A stretch of DNA of 64,000 bases from Bradyrhizobium sp. sBnM-33 (GTDB lineage: Bacteria; Pseudomonadota; Alphaproteobacteria; Rhizobiales; Xanthobacteraceae), in NCBI RefSeq assembly GCF_032917945.1, contig NZ_CP136624.1, forward strand, positions 5,642,001 to 5,706,000. Direction: 5' to 3'. The translations under genes and the position numbers were made by a program. The notes under the pieces were generated by a model. The model did not search any database. It was not told where the DNA came from and saw only the letters and a program-made list of their open reading frames with translations. Below, one piece after another: positions 37,124 to 46,002 of this stretch; the stretch's first letter is position 1; each line of letters starts with the position of its first letter.

Positions 37124-37822
37124 ATGCCGGCCTCCGAGCGCCAATCGAGCCGACCGCTGACCGAGGCCGCGACGCTAACTGAGCGTGCGGCGATGCTGGT
37201 CGAGCAGGATATTCTCGCGGGCCATCTGGCGCCGGGATCGCGGCTCGGGATCCTCGATCTTGTGCAACGGTATGAGATCGGCGCGACGCCGCTGCGCGAG
37301 GGATTGTCGCGACTGATGTCGCGCGGGCTGATCGTCGGCACCGGGCAGCGCGGCTTCCGCGTCGCCGACGTCAGCCGCGAGGATCTGCTCGACATCACCA
37401 CGATGCGCACGGCGATCGAGATCGAGGCCATCAGGCTGGCGATCACCCATGGCGACGATGCCTGGGAAGCCGGCATCGTCAGCGCGCTGCACCAGATGCG
37501 CCGGCACATCGAGCGGACCGGCGATGAATTCCGCGAAGGTGCGGAGGATTTCGACCGGCTGCACAAGGGCTTTCATACTGCCCTGCTAACGGCGTGCGGC
37601 TCGAAGCGCTTGCTGGCAGCCCATTCCGATCTCTACGACCAAGCCTACCGCTATCGCCGCGTGATGATGCGCTCCGTCGACAGCGGCAAGAAATTCGTCC
37701 GCGCGCATCAATTGCTCGCCGACCGCGTGATCGCCCGCGACATTCAGGGGTCCCAGGCGATGTTATCGGCGCATCTGCGTTCGACCATGGATTTCGTCTA
37801 TCCCCCAGGCAACGAGAGCTGA
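37124..37822 (+). CDS. GntR family regulator, FCD subfamily
   Basis: The 232-residue protein has a winged helix (about residues 20-80; LVQRYEIGATPLREGLSRLM is the recognition region) and an FCD domain with ligand/metal His in DRLHKGFHTALL and RAHQLLADRV. It lies within the ABC operon, 11 bases after the binding-protein gene (AAAGGA before the ATG), so it probably autoregulates the importer and the divergent hydrolase unit. Confidence 0.9.
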   Translation: MPASERQSSRPLTEAATLTERAAMLVEQDILAGHLAPGSRLGILDLVQRYEIGATPLREGLSRLMSRGLIVGTGQRGFRVADVSREDLLDITTMRTAIEIEAIRLAITHGDDAWEAGIVSALHQMRRHIERTGDEFREGAEDFDRLHKGFHTALLTACGSKRLLAAHSDLYDQAYRYRRVMMRSVDSGKKFVRAHQLLADRVIARDIQGSQAMLSAHLRSTMDFVYPPGNES

Positions 37823-37826
37823 CATC

Positions 37827-38630
37827 ATGGCAAGCGCCGCAAAACGCCTCGAAGCCGTATCCGGCACTGCCACGCCGCAGATCGCATTTGATGCAGTCAC
37901 GCTGGTACTCGGCGGCAAGACCATCATCGAGAATCTGAGCCTCGGCGTCCGCCCCGGCGAATTCCTCTGCATCGTCGGCGCCTCCGGCTGCGGCAAGACC
38001 ACGGCTCTGCGTTTGGCGGCCGGTCTCTACCAGCCGACCAGCGGCAAGGTGAATTTCGACGGCGAGCCAATGCGCGAGCCGCGGCGCGAGATCGCGATCG
38101 TGTTCCAGGACTACGGCAAGGCGCTGCTGCCGTGGCGCACTGCGGCAGGCAACGTCTCGCTGGCGCTGGAAGCGGGCGGCATGCCGTCGGCCGAGCGCCC
38201 TGCCCGCATCGAGGAACTGTTGCGCACGGTCGGCCTGCCCGGCCATGCCGGCAAATATCCGTCCGAAATGTCAGGCGGCATGCAGCAGCGCCTGCAGATC
38301 GCCCGCTGCCTGGCGCAGGAGCCGAAGACGCTTCTGATGGACGAGCCGTTCGGCGCGCTGGACGCGATGACGCGGCAAGGATTGCAGGACGAAGTGCTAT
38401 CGTTGGTAGCGGCGAGCGGCGCCACCGTGATTTTCGTGACCCATGACCTCGACGAAGCCATCTATCTCGGCGACCGCGTCATCGGTTTGCTGCCGCACCC
38501 GGGCCGGATCGGCATCGAACTGCCGGTCAACCTGCCACGTCCGCGCAACCAGCTCTCGACCCGCGAGCATCCGGAGTTCCTGCGGCTGCGGCGTCAATTG
38601 TTCGACTTCATCAAGGCGACCGAGCAGTGA
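37827..38630 (+). CDS. ABC transporter ATP-binding protein (NitT/TauT family)
   Basis: A 267-residue ATPase: Walker A GASGCGKTT (51-59), Q-loop in IVFQDYGKALLPWRT, signature MSGGMQQRLQIARCLA, Walker B TLLMDEPFGALD and switch His in FVTHDLDEAI. The sequence is closest in type to SsuB/TauB. Its stop overlaps the next gene's GTG by four bases. Confidence 0.95.
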   Translation: MASAAKRLEAVSGTATPQIAFDAVTLVLGGKTIIENLSLGVRPGEFLCIVGASGCGKTTALRLAAGLYQPTSGKVNFDGEPMREPRREIAIVFQDYGKALLPWRTAAGNVSLALEAGGMPSAERPARIEELLRTVGLPGHAGKYPSEMSGGMQQRLQIARCLAQEPKTLLMDEPFGALDAMTRQGLQDEVLSLVAASGATVIFVTHDLDEAIYLGDRVIGLLPHPGRIGIELPVNLPRPRNQLSTREHPEFLRLRRQLFDFIKATEQ

Positions 38631-39391
38631 CGGCGAATTCCGCCAAGGCACTGGTGCTGCCGCTCGCCGTTCTGGTGGCATTCGAAGCGTGGGCACGCGC
38701 CACCCATCTGCAAAGCGACAGCCTCGCGCCGCCGAGCGAGATTGTCATGGCGCTGTTCGGCGCATTCGCCGATCTCTCGATCCTATCAGCGACGCGCGAT
38801 ACCCTGTTTTCAGCGTTCGCCGGGCTCGCGATCGGAACGATCATCGGCCTTGCGCTCGGCATTGCATTCGGAATTTCGGATACCCTCAACCGCCTGATGG
38901 AAGTGACGGTCGAGGCCATCAGGCCGATCCCCTCCATCGCGCTGTTGCCGATTGCGCTGATCGCGCTCGGCTTCGGTTATCGCATGGAAATCGTGATCGT
39001 GGCGTTCGCCTGCGTCTGGCCGATTCTGATCCTGTCGCGCGCAGCCGTGCGCAGCATTGAGCCGCGGCTGATGGAAGTAGCGCGGGCACTACGGCTGCCG
39101 CCGGCACAGCGGGTCTGGAAGATCATCATCCCGGCGGCGCTGCCGCGGATCTTCGTCGCCTTCCGCCTGTCGGCCGGCATCGCGCTGATCGTCGCCGTCA
39201 CCGTCGAAATCGCAATCAACCCGCTCGGCCTCGGCGCCGGCATCATGCTGGCGCAGCAGGCGCTGCGTCCCGACCTGATGCTGGCCTATCTGGTCTGGAT
39301 CGGCATGATCGGCTACGCGCTGAACGTCCTTTTGACCGTCGCCCAGAACCGCCTGTTCGGCCGCGCCGCATTGAGCGGAGACGGCGCATGA
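38627..39391 (+). CDS. ABC transporter permease, first copy
   Basis: The 254-residue inner-membrane protein has about six spans and the binding-protein-dependent transport EAA loop (EVARALRLPPAQRVWKIIIP then AALPRIF). GTG 38627 overlaps the ATPase stop (GTGA), and the next permease ATG overlaps this stop (ATGA), so the three proteins are translationally coupled. The two permeases differ and likely form a heterodimer; most NitT/TauT systems use one permease gene. Confidence 0.92.
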   Translation: MTANSAKALVLPLAVLVAFEAWARATHLQSDSLAPPSEIVMALFGAFADLSILSATRDTLFSAFAGLAIGTIIGLALGIAFGISDTLNRLMEVTVEAIRPIPSIALLPIALIALGFGYRMEIVIVAFACVWPILILSRAAVRSIEPRLMEVARALRLPPAQRVWKIIIPAALPRIFVAFRLSAGIALIVAVTVEIAINPLGLGAGIMLAQQALRPDLMLAYLVWIGMIGYALNVLLTVAQNRLFGRAALSGDGA

Positions 39392-40155
39392 ACCGCGCGG
39401 CCCTCCTCTGGCGCGTGGCGAGCTTTGCGGTTGCGGCCGGCTTCGTCGCGATATGGCAACTGATCGCCAATTTGAAACTGGTCTCGCCGGTGTTCCTGCC
39501 GGGACCGGACCGAGCCTGGGCTGCGCTGGTGCGCGGGTTTTCCTCCGGCGATCTCTGGAGCAAGCTCGCCGGCACGCTCGAACACATGGCCTATGGCTGG
39601 CTCGCCGCCTCCATTGCGGGCATCGCGATCGGCGCGATCGTCGGATCCTCGCGGACGATGCGGACCTATGTCGCGCCGTCGCTTGAGTTTTTACGGCCGC
39701 TGCCGGTCTCGGCGATCATTCCGGTGGCGATCGCGATGCTCGGGCTGACGCAGGCGATGGCGCTGTTCGTGATCGCCTTTGGTGCGATCTGGCCGATCAT
39801 GCTGGCGACCATCCACGGTTTTGCGGCCGTCGAGCCGCGGCTCTACGAGGTCGCGCGGTCGCTGCAGATGTCGCGGCTCGCGGTGATCTTCAAGATTGCG
39901 CTGCCCTCCGCCAGTCCCGACATCCTCGCCGGCATGCGCCTTAGCCTGACGGTGGCGCTGATCCTGTCGGTGGTCTGCGAAATCCTGGCCGGCCTCGACG
40001 GGCTCGGCCATTGGGTTCTGCTGTCAGCGCGCGCATTCCGCTCGGCCGACCTGTTCGCCGGTGTCATCCTGCTTGGCGTCACCGGTTACGTGACATCGGT
40101 GGCGATGTCGCTGGCGGAGCATCGGCTGTTGGCGTGGCAAGCGGCGCAGCGGTGA
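39388..40155 (+). CDS. ABC transporter permease, second copy
   Basis: A 255-residue protein with about six spans and an EAA loop (EVARSLQMSRLAVIFKIALP). It is homologous to the preceding permease but diverged along its length. Last gene of the importer operon. An open question is whether both permeases act together or with different substrates. Confidence 0.92.
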   Translation: MNRAALLWRVASFAVAAGFVAIWQLIANLKLVSPVFLPGPDRAWAALVRGFSSGDLWSKLAGTLEHMAYGWLAASIAGIAIGAIVGSSRTMRTYVAPSLEFLRPLPVSAIIPVAIAMLGLTQAMALFVIAFGAIWPIMLATIHGFAAVEPRLYEVARSLQMSRLAVIFKIALPSASPDILAGMRLSLTVALILSVVCEILAGLDGLGHWVLLSARAFRSADLFAGVILLGVTGYVTSVAMSLAEHRLLAWQAAQR

Positions 40156-40179
40156 TCGCCGGCAGTCGGGCAGTTGCGG

Positions 40180-40371
40180 CTACGTATCTGCGACAGGCCG
40201 AGCCGAAACCTCCGGCTTCTTCGGCGCCGTCATAAGGCGCCGCCAACCCCGTCCGACCCAGCGCCACAACGCCCGGAGACTGAAGGTGACGAGCACCTCA
40301 TGGTGCCGCATCCCCTTGCCGCCCTTGACCAGCCCGAGATCGCGAATGATGCAGTACGTCCCGCTGCTCAT
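40180..40371 (-). CDS. Doubtful small ORF
   Basis: The ORF reads MSSGTYCIIRDLGLVKGGKG and ends KKPEVSARPVADT. It has a basic, Trp-rich centre (LRALWRWVGRGWRRLM) and no clear Shine-Dalgarno. Codon choice is not distinctive, and I recognise no family. This is the only candidate in 40156-40496. Confidence 0.25.
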   Translation of the reverse strand: MSSGTYCIIRDLGLVKGGKGMRHHEVLVTFSLRALWRWVGRGWRRLMTAPKKPEVSARPVADT

Positions 40372-40496
40372 GCGGGCGAACTTCGCATCCCGAAAATGAT
40401 TGCGCACGCGCGACAACATGCGTGCAGCATGCACCGCGGATCGATTTCGTCAATCTTGACGGCTGCCGAATCGACCCCGCCGGAGTACGAAAGCCG

Positions 40497-40721
40497 TCAG
40501 AGCGTTGCGTTGTCGTTGCGTTCGCCGATGCGATACAGTTGCGCGGTCCGAACCGGCACGCGACCCAGCACCGCACGCCGCTCGTTCATGCGCGTGCTCG
40601 GCGAATCCGGCTGCGCAAAGCACTCAAGGATCTGAATGCGGATTTCCTCCGCGAGCGGGCCTTCGACCCGACGCATGCGATTCCAGAGCCGGATGATTTC
40701 GCGTTGCTTCTCGACATCCAT
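40497..40721 (-). CDS. Small hypothetical protein with strong ribosome-binding site
   Basis: A 74-residue soluble protein (MDVEKQREIIRLWNRMRRVE) with an N-terminal helix and basic C-terminal half. The Shine-Dalgarno is near perfect (GGAGGTGA four bases before the ATG), which supports real translation. Function unknown; no membrane span. Confidence 0.6.
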   Translation of the reverse strand: MDVEKQREIIRLWNRMRRVEGPLAEEIRIQILECFAQPDSPSTRMNERRAVLGRVPVRTAQLYRIGERNDNATL

Positions 40722-40929
40722 TGGTCACCTCCGAAGAACGACCAAAGAGAACATAACAGGAACAATATTGCAAGCCCGCGAATTCGCCAGCGGTATCACA
40801 AGTCATGAAAGTGAAATTTGCAGTATACAGATCCGCGCGACGCTATTGTTTGCCGGCGTCAGTAACGCCTCGACCACCGGCCATTGAGCGCGCGGCGAAG
40901 GCAGCTACGCCTGAGGTCCAGGTTCAAGC

Positions 40930-41514
40930 CTAAAAGCAGAGACTGAGAATTTTTAGTCGGCAAGCCTCGGCTGCGCGCGGCTTGGATTTCGCAGCGCTGG
41001 CCTGCTTTAAAGCCTTCGGCGAATCCTTTGGCGAACTCTTCGGCGTCTTGGGACGCTCATAGTCGCCTGCGATCACCATGGCCCAATACGTGCGACCGGT
41101 CTTCGCGCTTTTCACGCTGGCAACGCCCACGCGCGTCGCGCCGGGCAGCAGGAGATTCTTTCGGTGCCCCGACGAATTGATCCACTGGTCGAGCGTTTTG
41201 GGAAAACCGTCGTAGCCGTACGCAATGTTCTCTGCGGCGCGGCCTGCGCCTGCCGGGCCGACACGCGTATTGAAACGGCCAAGGACATCGTGATCCAGTT
41301 TGTCCTTTGCGGCCATTGCCTGGGCTTGATCGTGTGCAATCCGTGTGAGAGTCGCATCCAGGGTTACGCGCTTCTGCCCGTGCTTTAGCCGAAAATCAGA
41401 AATCATCTGCGCGGGATTGGCCGCCGCCGGCTGACTCCATGCGGCGGCAAAGCAAATCACCAGCCCCAGCAGAAGGGCCTGCCGTGCCAGAATGACTGTC
41501 TTCCTACCAGCCAC
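40930..41514 (-). CDS. CAP/SCP domain protein, exported
   Basis: The 194-residue protein has a signal peptide (about residues 8-35, ending AAA-NP) and a CAP domain: MISDFRLKHGQKRVTLDATL, HD in KLDHDVLGRF, AENIAYGYDGF, and WINSSGHRKNLLLPGATRVG, holding the His-Glu-Glu-His groove. A Lys/Ser/Pro-rich tail ends RLKILSLCF. Bacterial CAP proteins are periplasmic or wall-associated with unclear function. GTG 41514 is chosen for its GGGGGA; a TTG eight codons up is the alternative. Confidence 0.88.
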   Translation of the reverse strand: MAGRKTVILARQALLLGLVICFAAAWSQPAAANPAQMISDFRLKHGQKRVTLDATLTRIAHDQAQAMAAKDKLDHDVLGRFNTRVGPAGAGRAAENIAYGYDGFPKTLDQWINSSGHRKNLLLPGATRVGVASVKSAKTGRTYWAMVIAGDYERPKTPKSSPKDSPKALKQASAAKSKPRAAEACRLKILSLCF

Positions 41515-41590
41515 AATTGTTCCCCCTGCCTCTCCCAATTGTGCTGGGAAGATTCAATCCGAAAAAGACGTTGCAAGTCATTGATTTTAT

Positions 41591-41667
41591 TGGTCGGGGC
41601 AGCTGGATTCGAACCAACGACCTGCAGTACCCAAAACTGCCGCGCTACCAGGCTGCGCTATACCCCG
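41591..41667 (-). tRNA. tRNA-Pro (anticodon TGG)
   Basis: Read on the minus strand, the acceptor CGGGGTA pairs with TGCCCCG (one G-U), discriminator A and encoded CCA. The anticodon stem GCAGT/ACTGC closes the loop TTTGGGT, giving TGG. The D-arm AGCGCAGCCTGGTAGCGC and T-arm GGTTCGAATCC are typical. Confidence 0.97.
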
Positions 41668-41730
41668 ATCTGACGCTGGAAATGCTCGATACACGCTAAA
41701 CCCGCAGCCATCAAGGCGATGGACACGCCG

Positions 41731-42228
41731 TCAGCGCTTGTTGAACAGCGGGTGCGCCACCCGGTCGCCGGGCTGAATGCCGTATTTCTGCGCCGTGCCG
41801 GCAATCACTTCCAGCACCGCCCTGGCGGGCCCACCCGAAGAGACGATCTTCGTGGAGAGCGGCTCGGTGTTTTCGGCAATCCGCAGGATGCGGCCGTCGG
41901 CGCGGATGAAGATCATGTCGAGCGGAATGTAAGTGTTCTTCATCCACATCGAGATCTGCTGCTCCGGCGAGAAATCGAACAGCATGCCTTTGCCGTCGGG
42001 GAGTTCTTTCCGGTACATCAGCCCCTGGGTCTTCTCCTCCTCCGTCGTCGCCATCTCGACCAGGAACACGCGTACGCCTGACTTGGTGGCGATCTCGAGC
42101 GGCTGAACGCTCGCAGCCCGCGCGGCAGGATTGGCGCAGAGGATGAGGACCACAGCAAACGCAGCGGCCAGCGCCGTCACCAGGCGGCCTGGGATGCGAA
42201 GCCGCGCAACCGTTAAAGCGAAATTCAT
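41731..42228 (-). CDS. DUF192 family exported protein
   Basis: The 165-residue product has an N-terminal signal or anchor (LVTALAAAFAVVLILCANPA, cleavage near ARA-AS) and a DUF192 domain: FLVEMATTEEEKTQGLMYRK, MLFDFSPEQQISMWMKNTYI, PLDMIFIRADGRI and AVLEVIAGTAQKYGI. DUF192 proteins are small beta-barrels of unknown function, often exported. The start is ATG 42228 or a GTG four codons earlier. Confidence 0.9.
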   Translation of the reverse strand: MNFALTVARLRIPGRLVTALAAAFAVVLILCANPAARAASVQPLEIATKSGVRVFLVEMATTEEEKTQGLMYRKELPDGKGMLFDFSPEQQISMWMKNTYIPLDMIFIRADGRILRIAENTEPLSTKIVSSGGPARAVLEVIAGTAQKYGIQPGDRVAHPLFNKR

Positions 42229-42358
42229 CAAAGCACTCACGCCGGATATCTCAGGAGAAATTGCCGGGAACCCTAACCTGAGGATTGCGGCAAATGCCAG
42301 AGGCCGCCGCGCTGGTGCGCGACGTCCGGCTCACGTTTGCGTCAGTGGTACGGCAGGA

Positions 42359-43024
42359 TCAATGCGACGACAGCGCCGACGGGCCCGTCTCCGGATGAAT
42401 TTCGGCCGCCATCATGCCCTTCGACCCGGGCCCGTAGCGTACCAGCACGTACTGGCCGGGCCGCAGTTCGGTCATGCCGAAGCGGCGCAGCGTTTCCATG
42501 TGGACGAAAATGTCCGGCGTGCCCTCGCCGCAGGTCAGGAATCCAAAACCGCGCAGCCGGTTGAACCATTTGACCTGCGCCCGCTCCAGACCGCTGGTCG
42601 GAGTAACGCTGACATGAGTCCGAGGCGGCAGCATCTGCGCCGGATGGATCGCGGTGGACTCGTCCATCGAGACGATCCGGAACGCCTGATAGCCCTTGGC
42701 ACGCTGCACACATTCGACCACCAGCCGCGCGCCTTCATAGGCCGTCTGGTAACCGTCGCGCCTGAGCACGGTGACGTGCAGCAGCACATCGGGCCAGCCA
42801 TTATCCGGCACGATGAAACCATAGCCCTTCGAAGCATCGAACCATTTGATGACGCCCGATATTTCGACAAGGTTAGCTGCGGCATCGCCGAGCCCCGACA
42901 GCGCGTCCACCGCCGGATCGCGCTGTGCGCCGGCTGCGTATTCACCTGGTCCAAGCCTGTTCTGCCCTGTCCCGCCTGTCGGCGGCCCCCCGAGCTTCTT
43001 GGACCCAAATTCGTCCGACCCCAT
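42359..43024 (-). CDS. Protein with two cold-shock domains
   Basis: The 221-residue cytoplasmic protein has two CSDs: the first has ISGVIKWFDASKGYGFIVPD and DVLLHVTVLRRDGY, the second has AQVKWFNRLRGFGFLTCGEG and DIFVHMETLRRFGM. Each carries RNP1/RNP2-like aromatic nucleic-acid-binding strands. Twin-CSD proteins of this length are typical of Alphaproteobacteria. A Gly/Pro-rich linker precedes domain one. The start may be ATG 43024 or GTG 43039. Confidence 0.9.
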   Translation of the reverse strand: MGSDEFGSKKLGGPPTGGTGQNRLGPGEYAAGAQRDPAVDALSGLGDAAANLVEISGVIKWFDASKGYGFIVPDNGWPDVLLHVTVLRRDGYQTAYEGARLVVECVQRAKGYQAFRIVSMDESTAIHPAQMLPPRTHVSVTPTSGLERAQVKWFNRLRGFGFLTCGEGTPDIFVHMETLRRFGMTELRPGQYVLVRYGPGSKGMMAAEIHPETGPSALSSH

Positions 43025-43222
43025 GACCCCGGACCTCACACTTCAAAAAGCGGTCCACTGTCGCCGTAGCGGACCGGAACACGCGCCCTACCATGACCAT
43101 CATGATAACGCAGCGCGAATCTCTCGAATCAAAAGATAACACTCTCGATTGTGCCGCATACTAAAAAAAACAAAATTGTGGGGGCTATGAACAGGCTTGC
43201 ACAGCCGCGAATCAATTGGAGA

Positions 43223-43993
43223 TCAATTGCCTACAAACGGTCCGAGCGTTTCTCCGATGTCGTGACGGATAACAAGATCGGCCACGTCGTCCTGTTCCGT
43301 GGGCTCATTATTGATGATCACGAGCTTCGCGCCGCAGTTCTTGGCCATCAGCGGAAAACCTGCGGCGGGCCAAACAACTAGCGACGATCCGACTGCCAGG
43401 AACAGGTCGCAATGCTGTGCCAGTTCGGTGGCGCGGCGCATCGCGTCTTCCGGCATCGCCTGTCCGAACGAAATCGTGGCCGTCTTTACCGGCTCGTCGC
43501 AGATGGTGCAGTCGGGAGCGCTACCGGTTTCCTCGAAACGCTGCTTTACCCAAGGAAGGTCATAGGCATGTCCGCAGCCGATGCAGCGGGCATAGGTGGT
43601 GTTGCCGTGCAGTTCGATCACGTCATCGGCCCTGAAGCCTGACGCCTGATGCAAATTGTCGATGTTCTGCGTGATGATCGCCGGTGTCTTGCCGGCCTTG
43701 TAGAGCGTGGCCAGCGCGCGATGCCCGCGGCCGGGCTTGGCCGCGGCAAAGGTTGCCTCCATCGCAAAGCGTCGCCGCCAGGCCTCGGCCCGCGCGTCGG
43801 CGCTTGCAACGAATTCATCGAACGCGATCGGGCGGTTGCGGGTCCACAGGCCGCCCGGGGAACGGAAATCCGGAATGCCGCATTCGGTGGAAATGCCGGC
43901 GCCGGTAAAGGGAACGATACATGCAGCTTCGGCGATCATGTTGCCGAGCTGCTCGACGCCGCTGCGCAAATCCTTGGCGATCACCGCTGACAT
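43223..43993 (-). CDS. Sir2 family NAD-dependent protein deacylase
   Basis: A 256-residue sirtuin that removes acyl groups from protein lysines with NAD. Motifs: GAGIS (31-35), TQNIDNLHQ (108-116), catalytic His129 in ELHGNTTYARC, and the zinc tetrad C137/C140/C162/C165. The His following ELHGN differs from the usual RNI-containing class III, and the CobB Tyr/Arg succinyl-binding pair is not evident, so deacetylase activity is the simplest call. Confidence 0.92.
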   Translation of the reverse strand: MSAVIAKDLRSGVEQLGNMIAEAACIVPFTGAGISTECGIPDFRSPGGLWTRNRPIAFDEFVASADARAEAWRRRFAMEATFAAAKPGRGHRALATLYKAGKTPAIITQNIDNLHQASGFRADDVIELHGNTTYARCIGCGHAYDLPWVKQRFEETGSAPDCTICDEPVKTATISFGQAMPEDAMRRATELAQHCDLFLAVGSSLVVWPAAGFPLMAKNCGAKLVIINNEPTEQDDVADLVIRHDIGETLGPFVGN

Positions 43994-44136
43994 TTTCCGA
44001 TTTGTTGGACCGCGCGGATTATAGCACGGTCGTTCGGATTGCCAGTCCGATGTGCGGCTGCCGGCAGCGCCGCACGCACGTCTGGCAAGGCGGCCTTATC
44101 AAGCCGATGCCGCGCCGCCCTTGTCACGCCGACGCG

Positions 44137-44376
44137 TCATGCGGCCTTGGCTACCGATTCCTTCGGCTCCCTGGCTTCTTCCGACTTCTTCGCTTTGGGC
44201 GCGGGTGCGCTTTCCGTCTTCTTCACCGGTGGCTTGCCGTATTGGGCTAGTTTTTCCAGTTCCGCTTCGAGTTCGGCGCGGCGCGCAGCGACTTTCTCAA
44301 ACAACTTGTCGGTGGCGCGCTCGCGCAGGCCTGCGAGCTCTTCGATGCTCAATGAGTCCAGATCGATCTTTGCCAT
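44137..44376 (-). CDS. Small helical protein, H-NS N-terminus-like
   Basis: A 79-residue protein: MAKIDLDSLSIEELAGLRER, then a coiled-coil (KVAARRAELEAELEKLAQYG) and a low-complexity Lys/Pro/Ala/Glu tail. The head resembles the oligomerisation helix of alphaproteobacterial H-NS proteins but no AWAGRG-type DNA-binding module follows. It could modulate H-NS oligomers (inference). GGGAGGTT precedes the ATG at 44376. Confidence 0.7.
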   Translation of the reverse strand: MAKIDLDSLSIEELAGLRERATDKLFEKVAARRAELEAELEKLAQYGKPPVKKTESAPAPKAKKSEEAREPKESVAKAA

Positions 44377-44552
44377 TGGAACCTCCCGTTTGTCTTTCGC
44401 TAACGGGAACCCGCATGAGCGACAAGAATGCGCCACACCTTATCCACCACCGTCGCTTCAGACGGCACGTGATTACAATGCCTCCCCATTCACGCCCCAT
44501 TCGCGCGCGCCAATGATGGCGGGGCGCGAATCAAACAAAAATCGGATGGGTG

Positions 44553-44720
44553 ATGACGGAGAAGGAAGAAAGACTCGCGCGCGACCGTGCCGAAATCGCA
44601 GCACGCGTCGCGAGCTTCAGGCAAACCCAGCAGAAGTTCGAACGCGAGCGCAAAGAATATTACGAAACGACCTTGGCCAACGCGCTGAATGGATCCAGCC
44701 GGCCATCATTCTGGCGCTGA
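44553..44720 (+). CDS. Small helical hypothetical protein (55 residues)
   Basis: Encodes MTEKEERLARDRAEIAARVA, then FRQTQQKFERERKEYYETTL and a short tail ending RPSFWR. It forms one amphipathic helix. High GC3 and a natural protein-like composition support it. An imperfect hairpin with T-run lies 150 bases downstream. Function unknown. Confidence 0.5.
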   Translation: MTEKEERLARDRAEIAARVASFRQTQQKFERERKEYYETTLANALNGSSRPSFWR

Positions 44721-44874
44721 GGTGGAACCGGCAAGAGCACTGTTCGACCTCCGCGTTGTCGCCGATGGAATATCGCGCGCGGAACCCGCAATAGAATTTG
44801 CTGCGGCCGGAACGAAGCCGATGCCTCGACGTTTTGCTGATAAGTGCAGCAACCTTGCGAGAGGTGAAAGCACG

Positions 44875-44912
44875 AAAGCCCCGTCTAGATCTTCGGATAT
44901 AGGCGGGGTTTT
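44875..44912 (+). terminator. Intrinsic terminator-like hairpin
   Basis: AAAGCCCCGTCT pairs with AGGCGGGGTTTT through 12 positions (two G-U) with a 14-base loop, ending in TTTT. It is about 155 bases downstream of the 55-residue ORF and may end its transcript. Confidence 0.65.
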
Positions 44913-45025
44913 CGTGTGCCGGTGAGGAGGACGGCATTGCGACCTATGCGATCCCGCTGACCTGACCATCGAATTGCGCGGAACGAATACGATCCGTTCG
45001 GTGTTTCACTACCGGAAGGTGCATC

Positions 45026-45130
45026 ATGCCTGTGTGGATGGAAATTCTGATCAATTTGATCGGTTATGCCGGCTTCATCGCCATCGCGACCTATCACAAA
45101 TCGCCGGGCGAAAAATTGCCGGACCGTTGA
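45026..45130 (+). CDS. 34-residue membrane micro-protein
   Basis: Encodes MPVWMEILINLIGYAGFIAI followed by ATYHKSPGEKLPDR: one hydrophobic span with a charged C-terminus. GGAAGGT is seven bases before the ATG. Its length is below common gene-calling limits. Function unknown. Confidence 0.5.
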   Translation: MPVWMEILINLIGYAGFIAIATYHKSPGEKLPDR

Positions 45131-45147
45131 GTGCCTTCTGGGCTGCG

Positions 45148-45333
45148 CTAGTTCGCCCTGTGTGGTTCACCCGCAGTGCGAACGAGCCGATCGGCCTTGA
45201 TCAGCGCTTGGCCGCTTTCAGTTTGCGGCCGCAATGAAAAGCTGATGACGACGAAGGCGAGGCAAAATAGCAGGCCGACCACCATGACGCGCCGATGGGT
45301 CGGTTTGTCCGCATTGTGAAACGAAGGGACCAT
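45148..45333 (-). CDS. Small single-span membrane protein
   Basis: A 61-residue protein with a polar basic head (MVPSFHNADKPTHRR), one span (VMVVGLLFCLAFVVISFSL) and a charged tail ending ADRLVRTAGEPHRAN. It is convergent with the 34-residue ORF. The start lies downstream of GGAAAGC. This looks like a conserved Bradyrhizobium small membrane protein; function unknown. Confidence 0.65.
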   Translation of the reverse strand: MVPSFHNADKPTHRRVMVVGLLFCLAFVVISFSLRPQTESGQALIKADRLVRTAGEPHRAN

Positions 45334-45631
45334 GGCCTGCTTTCCTGAAAGCCATCCCTATCGCAATGCCGGATACTGACAACGCGATTTTGGTTTTAAC
45401 CTAACTGAATAGGGTTATCTCCGCTTTCGAAACAGCCATGCTCGCGGCCCGCACGGGCGCCTACAGTTCGGCCTTCATCCATCGCGCAGCGGAGCAAGAC
45501 TCCCTTTGTTCTCCTAGAACGAACAGGGGGTGCGTTTCGGGCACGGTTGCTTTCTTACGATACCGTTACCTCGCCCTGTCGGCGGTCGAACCTTTTTGGC
45601 GCAGTCCATACCTATCTAAAAAGGTGCTGCG

Positions 45632-45778
45632 ATGACCCAGGCCGACCACTATCGAGAACAATCCGACAGAGCCCGACAGCTCGCCGAAGCCATCAAGGAT
45701 CCGGAAGCTTCGAAGAAACTGATCGAGATGGCCGAGGAATTCCGGCTCTACGCCGAGCGGCTGGAACAGATGCACTAG
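45632..45778 (+). CDS. 48-residue helical hypothetical protein
   Basis: Encodes MTQADHYREQSDRARQLAEA, then IKDPEASKKLIEMAEEFRLY and AERLEQMH, a charged helical hairpin. AAAAGGTG lies seven bases before the ATG. Such short MAEEF-Y-AERLE proteins recur in Bradyrhizobium. No homologue of known function is recognised. The 300 bases upstream contain nothing else I can support. Confidence 0.55.
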   Translation: MTQADHYREQSDRARQLAEAIKDPEASKKLIEMAEEFRLYAERLEQMH

Positions 45779-46002
45779 AACCTTTGCGGTTCCGACTGAA
45801 TCAGAACTGGCTCCAGATTTTTGTTCGACGCCTTTTCGCGAGACGGTTTCCACTTCACTCGAATACGTTGTGAGCTTGATCGGACGCGCGGGGCTTTAAG
45901 CTTCTGTTTACCTCTTTGCATCATGGCGCCCTGCCGTTAACCCAACCTCTTTACAAGACGTAAACGCGAGCCTGACAAGTTTTGATCAGGAGGGTTGCAC
46001 CC

